Shown here piece after piece: positions 26,985 through 38,861 of a stretch of 64,000 bases of DNA. The notes under the pieces are model-generated. The model ran no database searches. It was given only the letters and a program-made list of their open reading frames with translations, and had not been told where the DNA came from. Numbering within the stretch: position 1 is the first letter of the stretch; the number at the start of each line of letters is the position of its first letter. The stretch spans positions 792,501 to 856,500 of the forward strand of contig JAIGNY010004285.1 in assembly GCA_020152595.1 (NCBI GenBank), read 5' to 3'. The position numbers and the translations under genes were made by a program. This stretch comes from Chiridota heheva (taxonomy: Eukaryota; Echinodermata; Holothuroidea; Apodida; Chiridotidae).

Positions 26985-27160
26985 AGGGGACATTATTAGT
27001 GAGACGTTTAATGAAAGTTGCTGAAGTGCAAGAAACACAAGTTTCAGTCAGAACTATTCACCGTATACTAAATAGAAATGTTTATTTTCTTCAGAAAGAA
27101 AGGACAAATGACTACACCAAAGATATGATGCACGCGTGAAATAAAGACACACTAGACTCG
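26985..27160 (+). pseudogene. Possible transposase helix-turn-helix remnant
   Basis: One plus-strand frame reads VSVRTIHRILNRNVYFLQKE after VAEVQETQ. The pattern VS-x-RT-x-x-R-x-L-x-x-x-x-Y-x-x-LQ resembles the second helix-turn-helix of Tc1-like transposases. The frame ends soon after and no DDE residues are visible downstream. With so few positions the match could be chance. Confidence 0.25.
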
Positions 27161-27789
27161 AGCATGTGCATCACGCACGGTATGGGAAATCTTCCAATCA
27201 CTGGTTAGAGAATAGTGAATCACAACGGGCGCACAGCAAAATACGCGCATGGTTTTCCTCCATGTGTTGGCATCGTTCTTTAAAAATGAACATGTGCCTT
27301 AAGATTGCCGATTGTCGTTTGGAAATTGGTTATTTTTGATTATAACGGAGCATAAGATTTTCAAGAAAAAGAAGCAGTTTTGTATCTATGACAGGACTCC
27401 GTTTTTAAATCACAGACTCAATTCAGAAAACTCATAACACTACTATACGATACATGATATTTATCAACGAAAACACGTCGAAGGAACATTTTCATATCTT
27501 TTTAACGCGGCCTTCAACATATCCCTTGAAGTGTGGGCTTCAACGATGCTCTATCAATCTTTTATCGTATTCTTTTCGGCGGAGCACCGTCAATAAAAAA
27601 AAGATACGCGTTTATATAGCTGATTATATTTGTTAAACTTGATACCATTATACAGACGTCAGGTAATGTGACTTTACTTTAAAGCACAGAGTAGGGTGTA
27701 GTAGGTTGTACAGCCAGAATAAGAGAGCCACCTTTCTCGGTTATGCGGAAAGTTGAACTGTTGAATTTAGATTCTATCAAAAATTGCTG

Positions 27790-28010
27790 TTACTCGGGAA
27801 ATCTCCTATAATTGTCAGGATTTATTTTCTTCAATTTCCTTGATTTTTCGGGCAATTTTTTTCATTTTCAGGAAAATTTGTTCAGTTTTCAGGAGATTTC
27901 TTTCCTTTGGGGCCGTGCAACTTTGTTCAATATTTGGGAAATGTTTTTACATTTTCGGATCATTTTCTTCCATTTTCGGGCATTGTTGCCAAATTTAAAC
28001 CGAAAATCAA
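27790..28010 (-). repeat. Second GAAAATT-type degenerate array, inverted relative to 14.3-14.8 kb
   Basis: On the plus strand this reads TTTTCGGG, TTTTCAGG and TTCAATTTCC-type pieces; the reverse complement gives the same CCGAAAAT/GAAGAAAAT units seen at 14340-14835. A plus-strand open frame over it is Phe-rich and low complexity, so it is not a gene. Confidence 0.6.
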
Positions 28011-28220
28011 AATATTCAGCAAGTTTACCCAAATTTCTAATAATAGCCTGTTACCCAATTTTATATTATTTATTTCCCAATTGTACCTCTCGACTGGGAA
28101 GAAAGCATGCAGTCGGGATGGTGTACTCAGTTTGCCCCCCTGCTTCATACGCCTCTGGTTATATGCAACCCCTTTCAATAATTACCGCATGCCCGACTGG
28201 CACCAAGAGCTGAATATGGC

Positions 28221-28340
28221 ACTATTAGCACTCCCTGATGGTAGCACGGCACTATTAGCACTCCCTGATGGTAGCACGGCACTATTAGCACTCCCTGATG
28301 GTAGCACGGCACTATTAGCACTCCCTGATGGTAGCACCTT
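28221..28340 (+). repeat. 30-bp tandem repeat, 4 copies
   Basis: Four identical units of ACTATTAGCACTCCCTGATG plus GTAGCACGGC, the last ending in a variant. A recent local expansion in SLC5 intron 3, about 70 bp from the exon 3 donor. Confidence 0.95.
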
Positions 28341-28408
28341 CCTCAGTAATCAAGTTATATGATCCATCAAATAGCATGATCATAAAGCAATAATTCAAAT
28401 ACCCTTAC

Positions 28409-28526
28409 CTGCGTTAATCGCAAGAGCTGGTGTAAATATTACAATAGCGACGTAGAACAGGTTTTGCAAGAGGAACATGCTAGCTCCCAACAACCGCATT
28501 GGAAGGCCAAAACGTTTCTGGAAGTA
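28409..28526 (-). CDS. SLC5A8-like: SLC5 transporter exon 3
   Basis: 118 bases. Encodes YFQKRFGLPMRLLGASMFLL and QNLFYVAIVIFTPALAINA, matching the family pattern Y-x-x-x-RF ... R-x-x-G ... Q ... Y-x-x-IV-x-x-PALA-x-N. Acceptor TCTTTAG; donor GTAAGG; ends in phase 1. Confidence 0.96.
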
Positions 28527-31022
28527 CTAAAGACAGAAGAGCTATTAGGAAGAAATTTTTAACCAAAAGGAAACTAACGGAAATTTATCTCTAAAAACAA
28601 CTTTACGTGTTCGATATTGTAAGATTGACTTACTATAACGAATTAGTATACCTTTCTCACCCCCTCCCGATAGAACACGACCCGCAAACATGTCAAATTA
28701 AGTAATTGAACCCCCTCCCCTTCCAAAATTTCTTAAACTTTTAACAAGGGAGCTGAGCTTCCCCTCTGAAGCGCCACTGCATCAGGAAGCTATGTCTGTA
28801 TGTTACAGCTCCCTGCTTAGGTTGATAAGAAAAATCTCCAAAGGTCCAAAAACATGCCTCAAACACATTGATAAACAGAAAGGTTATATCTAGTATTTAT
28901 ATAAGCAAAGTTACGCTTAAAACAGCTGTTTCTTGGAAATGTTTATCAAATGTTTTAAAAACAATTAATTAAAAAATGGCTAAATGAAGATAATACATTC
29001 TTGTTAAAGATAATTTTACCCTACCTAACATATTCATGACCAACACTAGCGGTGTGAATATCTAATTTTTACTTCATTTTGTGATTAAAAAACAACTAGA
29101 ACCAAATTTTAAGACTTCAAAAACTGTCCCCTGTTTTACAGTTTCATGGCTAGGGACAGGGGAATAGGAAAGTTAAAAAAACAAACAGATTTTTCATTTG
29201 CAGCCTAAACGTAAAGTGCCTGGTAGTTGGCATTTCAAGTCTGTAAGTGAGGAATACAAGGCCCAGATTGGTTTCTATCACGAGGGGTCACTTATCATTA
29301 CAGTCAATGGAAATGTACCAGTTTTATTATCTTTTTAAAATTTCTGCATATATACTATTTAAAAATAAGATTGACACTTAAATCCTTACATGTCATTTTA
29401 AACGCACACAAACTTGCATGAAAATGTGACAAAAAGTCAAGTAAAATAGTGGATGTTTTGAAGTTCTTATTTCAGCTTATTGCTTATAAATTCGATATGC
29501 AGAGCTATATAAGCAGATAAGGGAACGTAGTTTTTTAATTTGGGTGTTCTAATTTTGTATTGCAATCTAAATTGCATGCTACAGTTCAAATGGAAGGAAA
29601 GTTGATTATATTGAGAAATGTGATCACACTCAATCATTTAAAAATGGAAAACAACTACTTTAACATTATATAACAAAGAGAAAGTTTTGTGACAAACTTG
29701 TCAGCTACTATATGCATCTAAATACGATTGCAAAGCAAACAATCTTTCATTAAATCTGATAATTTCTTTGTCTCCAAATTGGGTGTAGGAAAATTACAAT
29801 TGCCAAATCATGTCTCTAAAATACTGAAGCAGTAAATGGAGATCCTATATGTCAAGCCTTAATATAAACCTGATAAGTTATTCATGATGATGTGTTTGTG
29901 GTGCCTCTCTGAAACAAAATAACATAATTAATTAAACGTTTTTTGTTGTAATCAAGCCCAAATGTTAAAAATATGATTATTTTATGTGACTATTAACTTC
30001 CTTTTAAGTATGACATTTCACCTCTTTAGCATCTACGCTTCTTATACAAAATACTTTATTTCTTTGCAAAGATTGAAACACTTTTGAATAACCATTTACA
30101 ATACTTAAGGGCTGAATTTGGACCATTTATTCTAATAGTAGCAGAACTACTGTATGATGAGATATTACAGACTAGGACGTCACAAAATACTTTATTTCTC
30201 AAAAGGTAACTTCTTTCCAACTGGCAAGCAAGTCAAAAATGATATCAAGGTGCTCCCGCATCATGTTCAATCATGTATCAAACCTTTGTAATGAATATGT
30301 GCAACGAAAGTCAATTTTAAGCACATTTTGGGCTCTCGCCTGATAGACTAGAAGCTATGATACGTGTGGACCCAGGAAACTGGACATCTAGAACCTCCAA
30401 ATGTGGAAGGCTTGGTCGCCACGAGCTATGTTATGCAGATGATATGCAGATATCTACGACACTGCTATTCGCTGCGTCCTCACTCAATATTTCTTTTAAA
30501 ATGTACACGCTGTGTCACCCTTAAACCATTCCCGAAATAAGCTCTGTATGCATACCTACGTAAGATGTATATACAATTGTACACTGTATGTATGGAGTGT
30601 GGGGGCAGTGGTGCGTGAAGTTTTGGTGGCCTTGAGATGTTCGATTTTCCAACATGTGGAAAATAAAAATATCGCTGATGTAAGGGCGCGAATCTTTCAT
30701 GTACCTTGGCTCTGTTCTATCATCATCGTCGTCGTCATCTTCATTATTGTCATCATCATCACCATCATCATCACCACCACCACCACCACCACCAGCAACA
30801 GCCTCATCCTCCTGCTCCTCCTCCCCACCTCATTCTCCTTATCCTCATTCTCGCCCTCATCCTCTCTTCCTCCCCTCCTCCTCCTACTCGTCGTCGTTGT
30901 CGTCGTCGTATTTGTTGTCGTCGTCGTCATCGTTATTATGATCGACATCGTCATCGTCATCGTCATTGAGTGATTTCTAACTATCAGCTAGCTTACGAAA
31001 GTCAATAACCCAAAACACTCAC
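28527..31022. other. SLC5 intron 2
   Basis: AT-rich. The only feature recognised is the trinucleotide-type tract at 30715-30966. AAATACTTTATTTCT occurs twice near 30.05 and 30.19 kb. Confidence 0.55.
30715..30966 (+). repeat. Impure trinucleotide tract (TCA/TCG/CAC/TCC)
   Basis: A low-complexity pyrimidine-rich tract of TCATCATCGTCG, ACCACC, CTCCTC and GTCGTCGTCATC runs. It ends about 55 bp before the exon 2 donor. Poly-Ser, poly-His and poly-Thr open frames over it come from the repeat. Confidence 0.9.
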
Positions 31023-31242
31023 CTCATACGCGGTGTAAATATCTAATCCGAAAAAAACAGGAACGAAAAGTATCATGATTGTTGGGTGCATGATAAAATT
31101 TTGTAAGACACCCACGATGTATTCCACTCCATACGTATAAATTTCAGCAGGTGTCCCTAACAATGTTACGGGGGACACAAACGAGGCAAACACGGTAAGC
31201 GCAACTGGTAGGCTGAACACCTTACGATCTGCAAGAAGAAAT
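31023..31242 (-). CDS. SLC5A8-like: SLC5 transporter exon 2
   Basis: 220 bases. Encodes LLADRKVFSLPVALTVFASF, then VSPVTLLGTPAEIYTYGVEY and a further helix ending VPVFFGLDIYTAYE. The LLGTPAE block is a hallmark of the SLC5 monocarboxylate/multivitamin branch and belongs to the broken helix that binds Na+ in this fold. Acceptor TTTCAG; donor GTGAGT; ends in phase 0. Confidence 0.96.
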
Positions 31243-31460
31243 CTGAAAGAATCGAACAATTTTATTTTGTGAGAATTTTTTTTTTCCTTATAACCAGATC
31301 AGCAGATAGGAGTAGATTAAGAAACCAGAAAACCGAAGCATAATATGGATTATTTTCGGCAAAATCATTTTAAGCCCCACTATGCATATTACTGAAATTG
31401 AACATGTTTAGCCCATGAACATGTACGCACCAGCTAACAACATACTGTACTTCTGTAAGG

Positions 31461-34400
31461 GTCGTGCCGTTGTGAGCAGGGCTAATTAAGGTTAATTAAT
31501 TAACTACAAGTATTGATTTTAAGACTTGAATCGAAAGGCCTCTACACCCCCCTGATGCTCAAATACCAAACGGGGCCAATTTCCCCCTCCTTCACATTTA
31601 TCCGACCCCCTCTTACTGTCACGGATTATCAGAGATTTAAGTCCCGTTGACTTAGTGTGTGGACAGCCCGTGCCGTTGTGAGCACAGCTAATTAGGGGTG
31701 TTTAATTAACTTCAAGTATTGAAATTCATACATCAATCGAAAGGTTTTTGGGCCCCCTCGCCGGTGAGAAAAAAAAAATCAGTAAAACTCCAAACATTTG
31801 TGGGGGTAAACAGCCTTGCTCACAACGGCACGCTGTTCACAACGGCACGTTAGGGTCGTGCCGTTGTGAGCAGGGCTAATTAAGGTTAATTAATTAACTA
31901 CAAGTATTGATTTTAAGACTTGAATCGAAAGACCTCTACACCCTCCTGATGCTCAAATACCAAACGGGGCCAATTTCCCCCTCCTTCACATTTATCCGAC
32001 CCCCTCTTACTGTCACGGATTATCAGAGATTTAAGTCCCATTGACTTAGTGTGTGGACAGCCCGTGCCGTTGTGAGCACAGCTAATTAGGGATGATTAAT
32101 TAACTTCAAGTATTGAAATTCATACATCAATCGAAAGGTTTTCGGGCCCCCTCGCCGGTGAGAAAAAAAAATCAGTGAAAATTTAAAATTTTCTGGGGGT
32201 AAACAGCCTTGCTCACAACGGCACGCTGTTCACAACGGCACGTTAGGGTCGTGCCGTTGTGAGCAGGGCTAATTAGGGTTAATTAATTAACTACAAGTAT
32301 TGATTTTAAGACTTGAATCGAAAGACCTCTACACCCGCCTGATGCTCAAATACCAAACGGGGCCAATTTCCCCCTCCTTCACATTTATCCGACCCCCTCT
32401 TACTGTCACGGATTATCAGAGATTTAAGTCCCATTGACTTAGTGTGTGGACAGCCCGTGCCGTTGTGAGCACAGCTAATTAGGGATGATTAATTAACTTC
32501 AAGTATTGAAATTCATACATCAATCGAAAGGTTTTCGGGCCCCCTCGCCGGTAAGAAAAAAAAAATCAGTGAAAATCCAAACTTTTCTGGGGGTAAACAG
32601 CCTTGCTCACAACGGCACGCTGCTCACAACGGCACATTAGGGTCGTGCCGTTGTGAGCAGGGCTAATTGGGGTTAATTAATTAACTACAAGTATTGATTT
32701 TAAGACTTAATTCGAAAGGCCTCTACACCCCCCTGATACTCAAATGCCAAACGGGGCCAATTTCCCCCTCCTTCACATATATCCGACCCCATCTTACTGT
32801 CACGGATTATCAGGGATTTAAGTCCCATTGACTTAGTGTGTGGACAGCCCGTGCCGTTGTGAGCACAGCTAATTAGGAATAATTAACCAGCTTCAAGTAT
32901 TGAAATTTATACATCAATCGAAAGGTTTTGGGGCCCCCTCGCCGGTGAGAAACAAAAATCGGTGAAAATCCAAACATTTCTGGGGGTAAACAGCCTTGCT
33001 CACAACGGCACGCTGCTCACAACGGCACGTTAGGGTCGTGCCGTTGTGAGCAGGGCTAATTAAGGTTAATTGATTAACTACAAGTATTGATTTTAAGACT
33101 TGAATCGAAAGGCTTCTACACCCCCTGATGCTCAAATACCAAACAAGGCCAATTTCCCCTTCTTCACATTTATCCGACCCCTCTTACTGTCACGGATTAT
33201 CAGAGATTTAAGTCCCATTGACTTAGTGTGTAGACAGCCCGTGCCGTTGTGAGCACAGCTAATTAGGGGTGTTTAATTAACTTCAAGTATTGAAATTTAT
33301 ACATCAATCGAAAGGTTTTGGGGCCCCCTCGCCGGTGAGAAAAAAAAATCAGTTAAAATCCAAACAGTTCTGGGGGTAAACAGCCTTGCTCACAACGGCA
33401 CGCTGCTCACAACGGCACATTAGGGTCGTGCCGTTGTGAGCAGGGCTAATTGGGGTTAATTAATTAACTACAAGTATTGATTTTAAGACTTAATTCGAAA
33501 GGCCTCTATACCCCCCTGATACTCAAATGCCAAACGGGGCCAATTTCCCCCTCCTTCACATATATCCGACCCCATCTTACTGTCACGGATTATCAGGGAT
33601 TTAAGTCCCATTGACTTAGTGTGTGGACAGCCCGTGCCGTTGTGAGCACAGCTAATTAGGGGTGTTTAATTAACTTCAAGTATTGAAATTTATACATCAA
33701 TCGAAAGGTTTTGGGGCCCCCTCGCCGGTGAGAAAAAAAAATCAGTTAAAATCCAAACAGTTCTGGGGGTAAACAGCCTTGCTCACAACGGCACGCTGCT
33801 CACAACGGCACGTTAGGGTCGTGCCGTTGTGAGCAGGGCTAATTAAGGTTAATTGATTAACTACAAGTATTGATTTTAAGACTTGAATCGAAAGGCTTCT
33901 ACACCCCCCTGATGCTCAAATACCAAACAAGGCCAATTTCCCCCTTCTTCACATTTATCCGACCCCCTCTTACTGTCACGGATTATCAGAGATTTAAGTC
34001 CCATTGACTTAGTGTGTGGACAGCCCGTGCCGTTGTGAGCACAGCTAATTAGGGGTGTTTAATTAACTTCAAGTATTGAAATTTATACATCAATCGAAAG
34101 GTTTTGGGGCCCCCTCGCCGGTGAGAAAAAAAAATCAGTTAAAATCCAAACAGTTCTGGGGTAAACAGCCTTGCTCACAACGGCACGCTGCTCACAACGG
34201 CACATTAGGGTCGTGCCGTTGTGAGCAGGGCTAATTGGGGTTAATTAATTAACTACAAGTATTGATTTTAAGACTTAATTCGAAAGGTCTCTACACCCCT
34301 GATACTCAAATGCCAAACGGGACCAATTTCCCCTCCTTCACATTTATCCGACCCCATCTTACTGTCACGGATTATCAGGGATTTAAGTCCCATTGACTTA

Positions 34401-37305
34401 GTGTGTGGACAGCCCGTGCCGTTGTGAGCACAGCTAATTAGGGGTAATTAACCAGCTTCAAGTATTGAAATTTATACATCAATCGAAAGGTTTTTGGGCC
34501 CCCTCGCCGGTGAGAAACAAAAATCAGTGAAAATCCAAACATTTCTGGGGGTAAACAGCCTTGCTCACAACGGCACGCTGCTCACAACGGCACGTTAGTG
34601 TCGTGCCGTTGTGAGCAGGGCTAATTAAGGTTAATTAATTAACTACAAGTATTGATTTTAAGACTTGAATCGAAAGGCCTCTACACCCCCCTGATGCTCA
34701 AATACCAAACGGGGCCAATTTCCCCTTCTTCACATTTATCCGACCCCTCTTACTGTCACGGATTATCAGAGATTTAAGTCCCATTGACTTAGTGTGTAGA
34801 CAGCCCGTGCCGTTGTGAGCACAGCTAATTAGGAATAATTAACCAGCTTCAAGTATTGAAATTTATACATCAATCGAAAGGTTTTGGGGCCCCCTCGCCG
34901 GTGAGAAACAAAAATCGGTGAAAATCCAAACATTTCTGGGGGTAAACAGCCTTGCTCACAACGGCACGCTGCTCACAACGGCACGTTAGGGTCGTGCCGT
35001 TGTGAGCAGGGCTAATTAAGGTTAATTGATTAACTACAAGTATTGATTTTAAGACTTGAATCGAAAGGCTTCTACACCCCCCTGATGCTCAAATACCAAA
35101 CAAGGCCAATTTCCCCCTTCTTCACATTTATCCGACCCCCTCTTACTGTCACGGATTATCAGAGATTTAAGTCCCATTGACTTAGTGTGTAGACAGCCCG
35201 TGCCGTTGTGAGCACAGCTAATTAGGGGTGTTTAATTAACTTCAAGTATTGAAATTTATACATCAATCGAAAGGTTTTTGGGCCCCCTCGCCGGTGAGAA
35301 ACAAAAATCAGTTAAAATCCAAACTTTTCTGGGGGTAAACAGCCTTGCTCACAACGGCACGCTGCTCACAACGGCACATTAGGGTCGTGCCGTTGTGAGC
35401 AGGGCTAATTGGGGTTAATTAATTAACTACAAGTATTGATTTTAAGACTTAATTCGAAAGGTCTCTACACCCCCCTGATACTCAAATGCCAAACGGGACC
35501 AATTTCCCCCTCCTTCACATTTATCCGACCCCATCTTACTGTCACGGATTATCAGGGATTTAAGTCCCATTGACTTAGTGTGTGGACAGCCCGTGCCGTT
35601 GTGAGCACAGCTAATTAGGGGTAATTAACCAGCTTCAAGTATTGAAATTTATACATCAATCGAAAGGTTTTTGGGCCCCCTCGCCGGTGAGAAACAAAAA
35701 TCAGTGAAAATCCAAACATTTCTGGGGGTAAACAGCCTTGCTCACAACGGCACGCTGCTCACAACGGCACGTTAGGGTCGTGCCGTTGTGAGCAGGGCTA
35801 ATTAAGGTTAATTAATTAACTACAAGTATTGATTTTAAGACTTGAATCGAAAGTCCTCTACACCCTCCTGATGCTCAAATACCAAACGGGGCCAATTTTC
35901 CCCTTCTTCACATTTATCCGACCCCCTCTTACTGTCACGGATTATCAGAGATTTAAGTCCCATTGACTTAGTGTGTGGACAGCCCGTGCCGTTGTGAGCA
36001 CAGCTAATTAGGGATAATTAACCAGCTTCAAGTATTGAAATTTATACATCAATCGAAAGGTTTTGGGGCCCCCTCGCCGGTGAAAAGAAAACATCAGTGA
36101 AAGTCTAAACATTTCTGGTGCTAAACAGCCTTGCTCACAACGGAACGCTGCTCACAACGGCACGTTAGGGTCGTGCCGTTGTGAGTAGGGCTAATTATGG
36201 TTAATTAATTAATTACAAGTATTGATTTTTTGACTTTAATCGAAAGGCCTCTACACCCTTCTGATGCTCAAATACCAAACGGGGCCAATTTCCCCCTTCT
36301 TCCCACTTATCCGACCCCCTCTTACTTCCACGGATCATCACTAATTTAAGTCCCGTTGACTTAGTGTGTGGGCAGCCCGTGCCGTTGTGAGCACAGCTAA
36401 TTAGGGGTAATTAATTAACTTCAAGTATTGAAATTCAGACATCAATCGAAAGGTTTTTGGGCCCCCTCGCCGGTGAAAAGAAAACATCAGTGAAAGTCTA
36501 AACATTTCTGGTGCTAAACAGCCTTGCTCACAACGGAACGCTGCTCACAACGGCACGTTAGGGTCGTGCCGTTGTGAGTAGGGTTAATTAATTAATTACA
36601 AGTATTGATTTTTTGACTTTAATCGAAAGGCCTCTACACCCTTCTGATGCTCAAATACCAAACGGGGCCAATTTCCCCCTTCTTCCCATTTATCCGACCC
36701 CCTCTTACTTCCACGGATTATCACTAATTTAAGTCCTGTTGACTTAGTGTGTGGACAGCCCGTGCCGTTGTGAGCACAGCTAATTAGGGGTAATTAATTA
36801 ACTTCAAGTATTGAAATTCATACATCAATCGAAAGGTTTTTGAGCCCCCTCGCCGGTGAAAAGAAAAAATCAGTGAAAATATAAACATTTCTGGTGCTAA
36901 ACAGCCTTGCTCACAACGGCACGCTGCTCACAACGGCACGTTAGGGTCGTACCGTTGTGAGCAGGGCTAATTAAGGTTATTTAATTAATTACAAGTATTG
37001 ATTTTTTGACTTTAATCGAAAGGCCTCTACACCCCCCTGATGCTTAAATACCAAACGGGGCCAATTTCCCCCTTCTTCCCATTTATCCGACCCCCTCTTA
37101 CTTCCACGGATTATCACTAATTTAAGTCCCGTTGACTTAGTGTGTGGACAGCCCGTGCCGTTGTGAGCACAGCTAATTAGGGGTAATTAATTAACTTGAA
37201 GTATTGAAATTCAGACATCAATCGAAAGTTTTCGAGCCCCCTCGCCGGTGAAAAGAAAAAATCAGTGAAAATCCAAACATTTCTGGGGGTAAACAGCCTT
37301 GCTCA
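31461..37305. repeat. Satellite array, 15 units of about 393 bp with inverted-repeat ends
   Basis: Unit starts (GTCGTGCCGTTGTGAGCAGG or a close variant) are spaced 383-394 bp at 31461, 31855, 32248, 32642, 33035, 33425, 33818, 34210, 34600, 34991, 35383, 35777, 36170, 36563 and 36946; the last unit stops near 37305. Each unit begins GTGCCGTTGTGAGCAGGGCT and ends near its reverse complement (AGCCTTGCTCACAACGGCAC), so the monomer has transposon-like ends. Each unit is also an old dimer: a second GTGCCGTTGTGAGCAC lies about 207 bp in, followed by a diverged copy of the same AAGTATTGA...ATCGAAAGG stretch. At unit junctions TGCTCACAACGGCACG and its exact complement are separated by 7 bases, a strong hairpin. 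In SLC5 intron 1. Confidence 0.95.
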
Positions 37306-38418
37306 TTTTAATGTATGATATTTAGGAAAGCAGCATAGTCATGGTGTATAGGAGGGGGAGGTAGGGAGGAACCTCAAAACATCCAATGCTTTCCTTTCAG
37401 TTTTCGTTATTATACAGCATTTAAAAAAGTTTTATTACATGACTTGCGGTAAAGGCTGCAAGAATAACAACTCCTTTTGTTACATGAATGAATTATTGGA
37501 ACTGGCAGAAACATGAGCAAAACTGCACAAATACTCATGGTGTTCCATGGTGTTCGAGAATCTAGGCAACGGACTACACTGTCGATTCAATATAATAAAT
37601 ATCAAATTCTGCTTTATTAGAAGTTTTTGTTATGAAAGACCTCGAGAAACAAAGGCGACGGGGGATGGGGGGTACTGGAATTCGTACCAACTCGAGAATT
37701 GGAGGCTACGGGGCATACGTTAGAATAAGGAAGATCCCTTTTCAAACGATGCATACTCCTACCAGTTCAAGATTTTATAGTAGACAACGAGGGCTAACAC
37801 TACAGAGAGGACACGGTAAGAATTTGAACAATTCTGCCAGAGAGAAAATGACTTTGACTTAAACAACAGATTAACAATGAATATTCTGCAGGTGTGCCTA
37901 GTACTATAGGCCTATGTTCGGTCCTTTCTTAAACCATTGTGAAATTGGGTACTGCACATGAGAATGTGGTACTACTTCAAAATGAAATAAAAATTAGTAT
38001 ACAATCATCACCCAAAGGGTACAATTTCAGAATCCAATGCATCTTTGAAAGAAATAATCAGTACGACTAAAAAATCGTAGTAGTACTCGACTACGACTTC
38101 AGACTGTATGGGAAGAGAAAATAAAGGCCTACAACATCAATGCTGTGTCGTCCTTAAAAATGCAAATATAAGAAATTAAAAAAATTGCAGAGAAAATGAT
38201 CGGCTAAGCTTCCCCATCTTGCTTCACTTATCACGATGGCAGTTATTGTTGCAAAATCCTCCTCCAAATTAATAATACAAAAGGGCAAAAGAAAAAAGAA
38301 GAATGGATCAAATTTAAATTGAGCAAGAATTAACGAATAAAAAGTGGTAATATCAATCATGTGTAAGTTATGACTAGAGAAAAGGCAGAATGGAATTTGA
38401 GAGCAGATGAAAACTTAC
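37306..38418. other. SLC5 intron 1 segment, nothing recognised
   Basis: Ordinary AT-rich sequence to the right of the satellite. A 76-codon plus-strand open frame at 37.63-37.86 kb has no recognisable domain. If the GIN-like exon at 38419 has a partner exon it should be here or further left, but I do not see one. Confidence 0.5.
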
Positions 38419-38533
38419 CTTTTCCATAAAACTGGTCGCATTTTCTTTTGAAATTTGACAGTCGCTTGACATTAGATGGAGCGGTCTGTGTTTTGAGATA
38501 TTCGAATATCTCTTCATATTCTTTGGTATCCAT
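38419..38533 (-). CDS. Possible GIN-type integrase-like gene, early exon
   Basis: Minus strand, ATG at 38533. Thirty-eight codons read MDTKEYEEIFEYLKTQTAPS and continue NVKRLSNFKRKCDQFYGK, ending at a perfect donor (AAAAG, GTAAGT). The layout resembles the N-terminus of GIN1-type proteins derived from retrotransposon or Ginger integrases, where an acidic helix and a NFKRKC-like patch precede the zinc-binding domain; this is from memory of the family. An AG at 38537 could serve as acceptor, and a possible upstream exon lies at 38811-38861. No catalytic domain exon is seen, so it may be a gene fragment. It is nested in SLC5 intron 1 on the same strand. Confidence 0.4.
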
Positions 38534-38810
38534 CTTCTTAAAACTCCCAACAACATCTCAGTTTAAAGCTGCATGGTTTTACTTTAAATTGAGTGTCTTT
38601 CATAATAATACACACCTAACCATCTCGTGTGAATTGACATTTTACTACCATCAGCTTAAAAACCACATCCGTACATTGATATGGGTAGCTTCACTGGTTT
38701 ACAAATTTGATGAGATGGGTGCGAAAGACCTAATTAATTGATGTAACAGGTCAATTTATTGTATCGTGATAAGAGGAATGAATTAAACATTGTTCATTAA
38801 TTAGACTTAC

Positions 38811-38861
38811 CTGCAATTGCCTGCGGGTGTGTAATTTAACTGAGAAAGTGCTTCCTGACAT
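38811..38861 (-). CDS. Possible first exon of the GIN-like gene
   Basis: From the ATG at 38861, 17 codons (MSGSTFSVKLHTRRQLQ) end at a consensus donor (TTGCAG, GTAAGT) in phase 0. Joined to the exon at about 38536-38419 it would stay open. Support is only the good donor and the phase match, so it may be chance. Confidence 0.25.

Larger units (their letters stand above)
26501..28408. other. SLC5 intron 3
   Basis: Contains a 25-bp near-perfect palindrome around 26596 (CACAGATATATA, one base, then its complement), a possible transposase remnant at about 26985-27160, the inverted-orientation GAAAATT-type array (27790-28010) and a 30-bp repeat at 28221-28340. No host exon seen. Confidence 0.55.

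Noticed and set aside
30512..30973. Poly-Ser, poly-His and poly-Val open frames
   Set aside because: Low-complexity trinucleotide-type tract in an intron.
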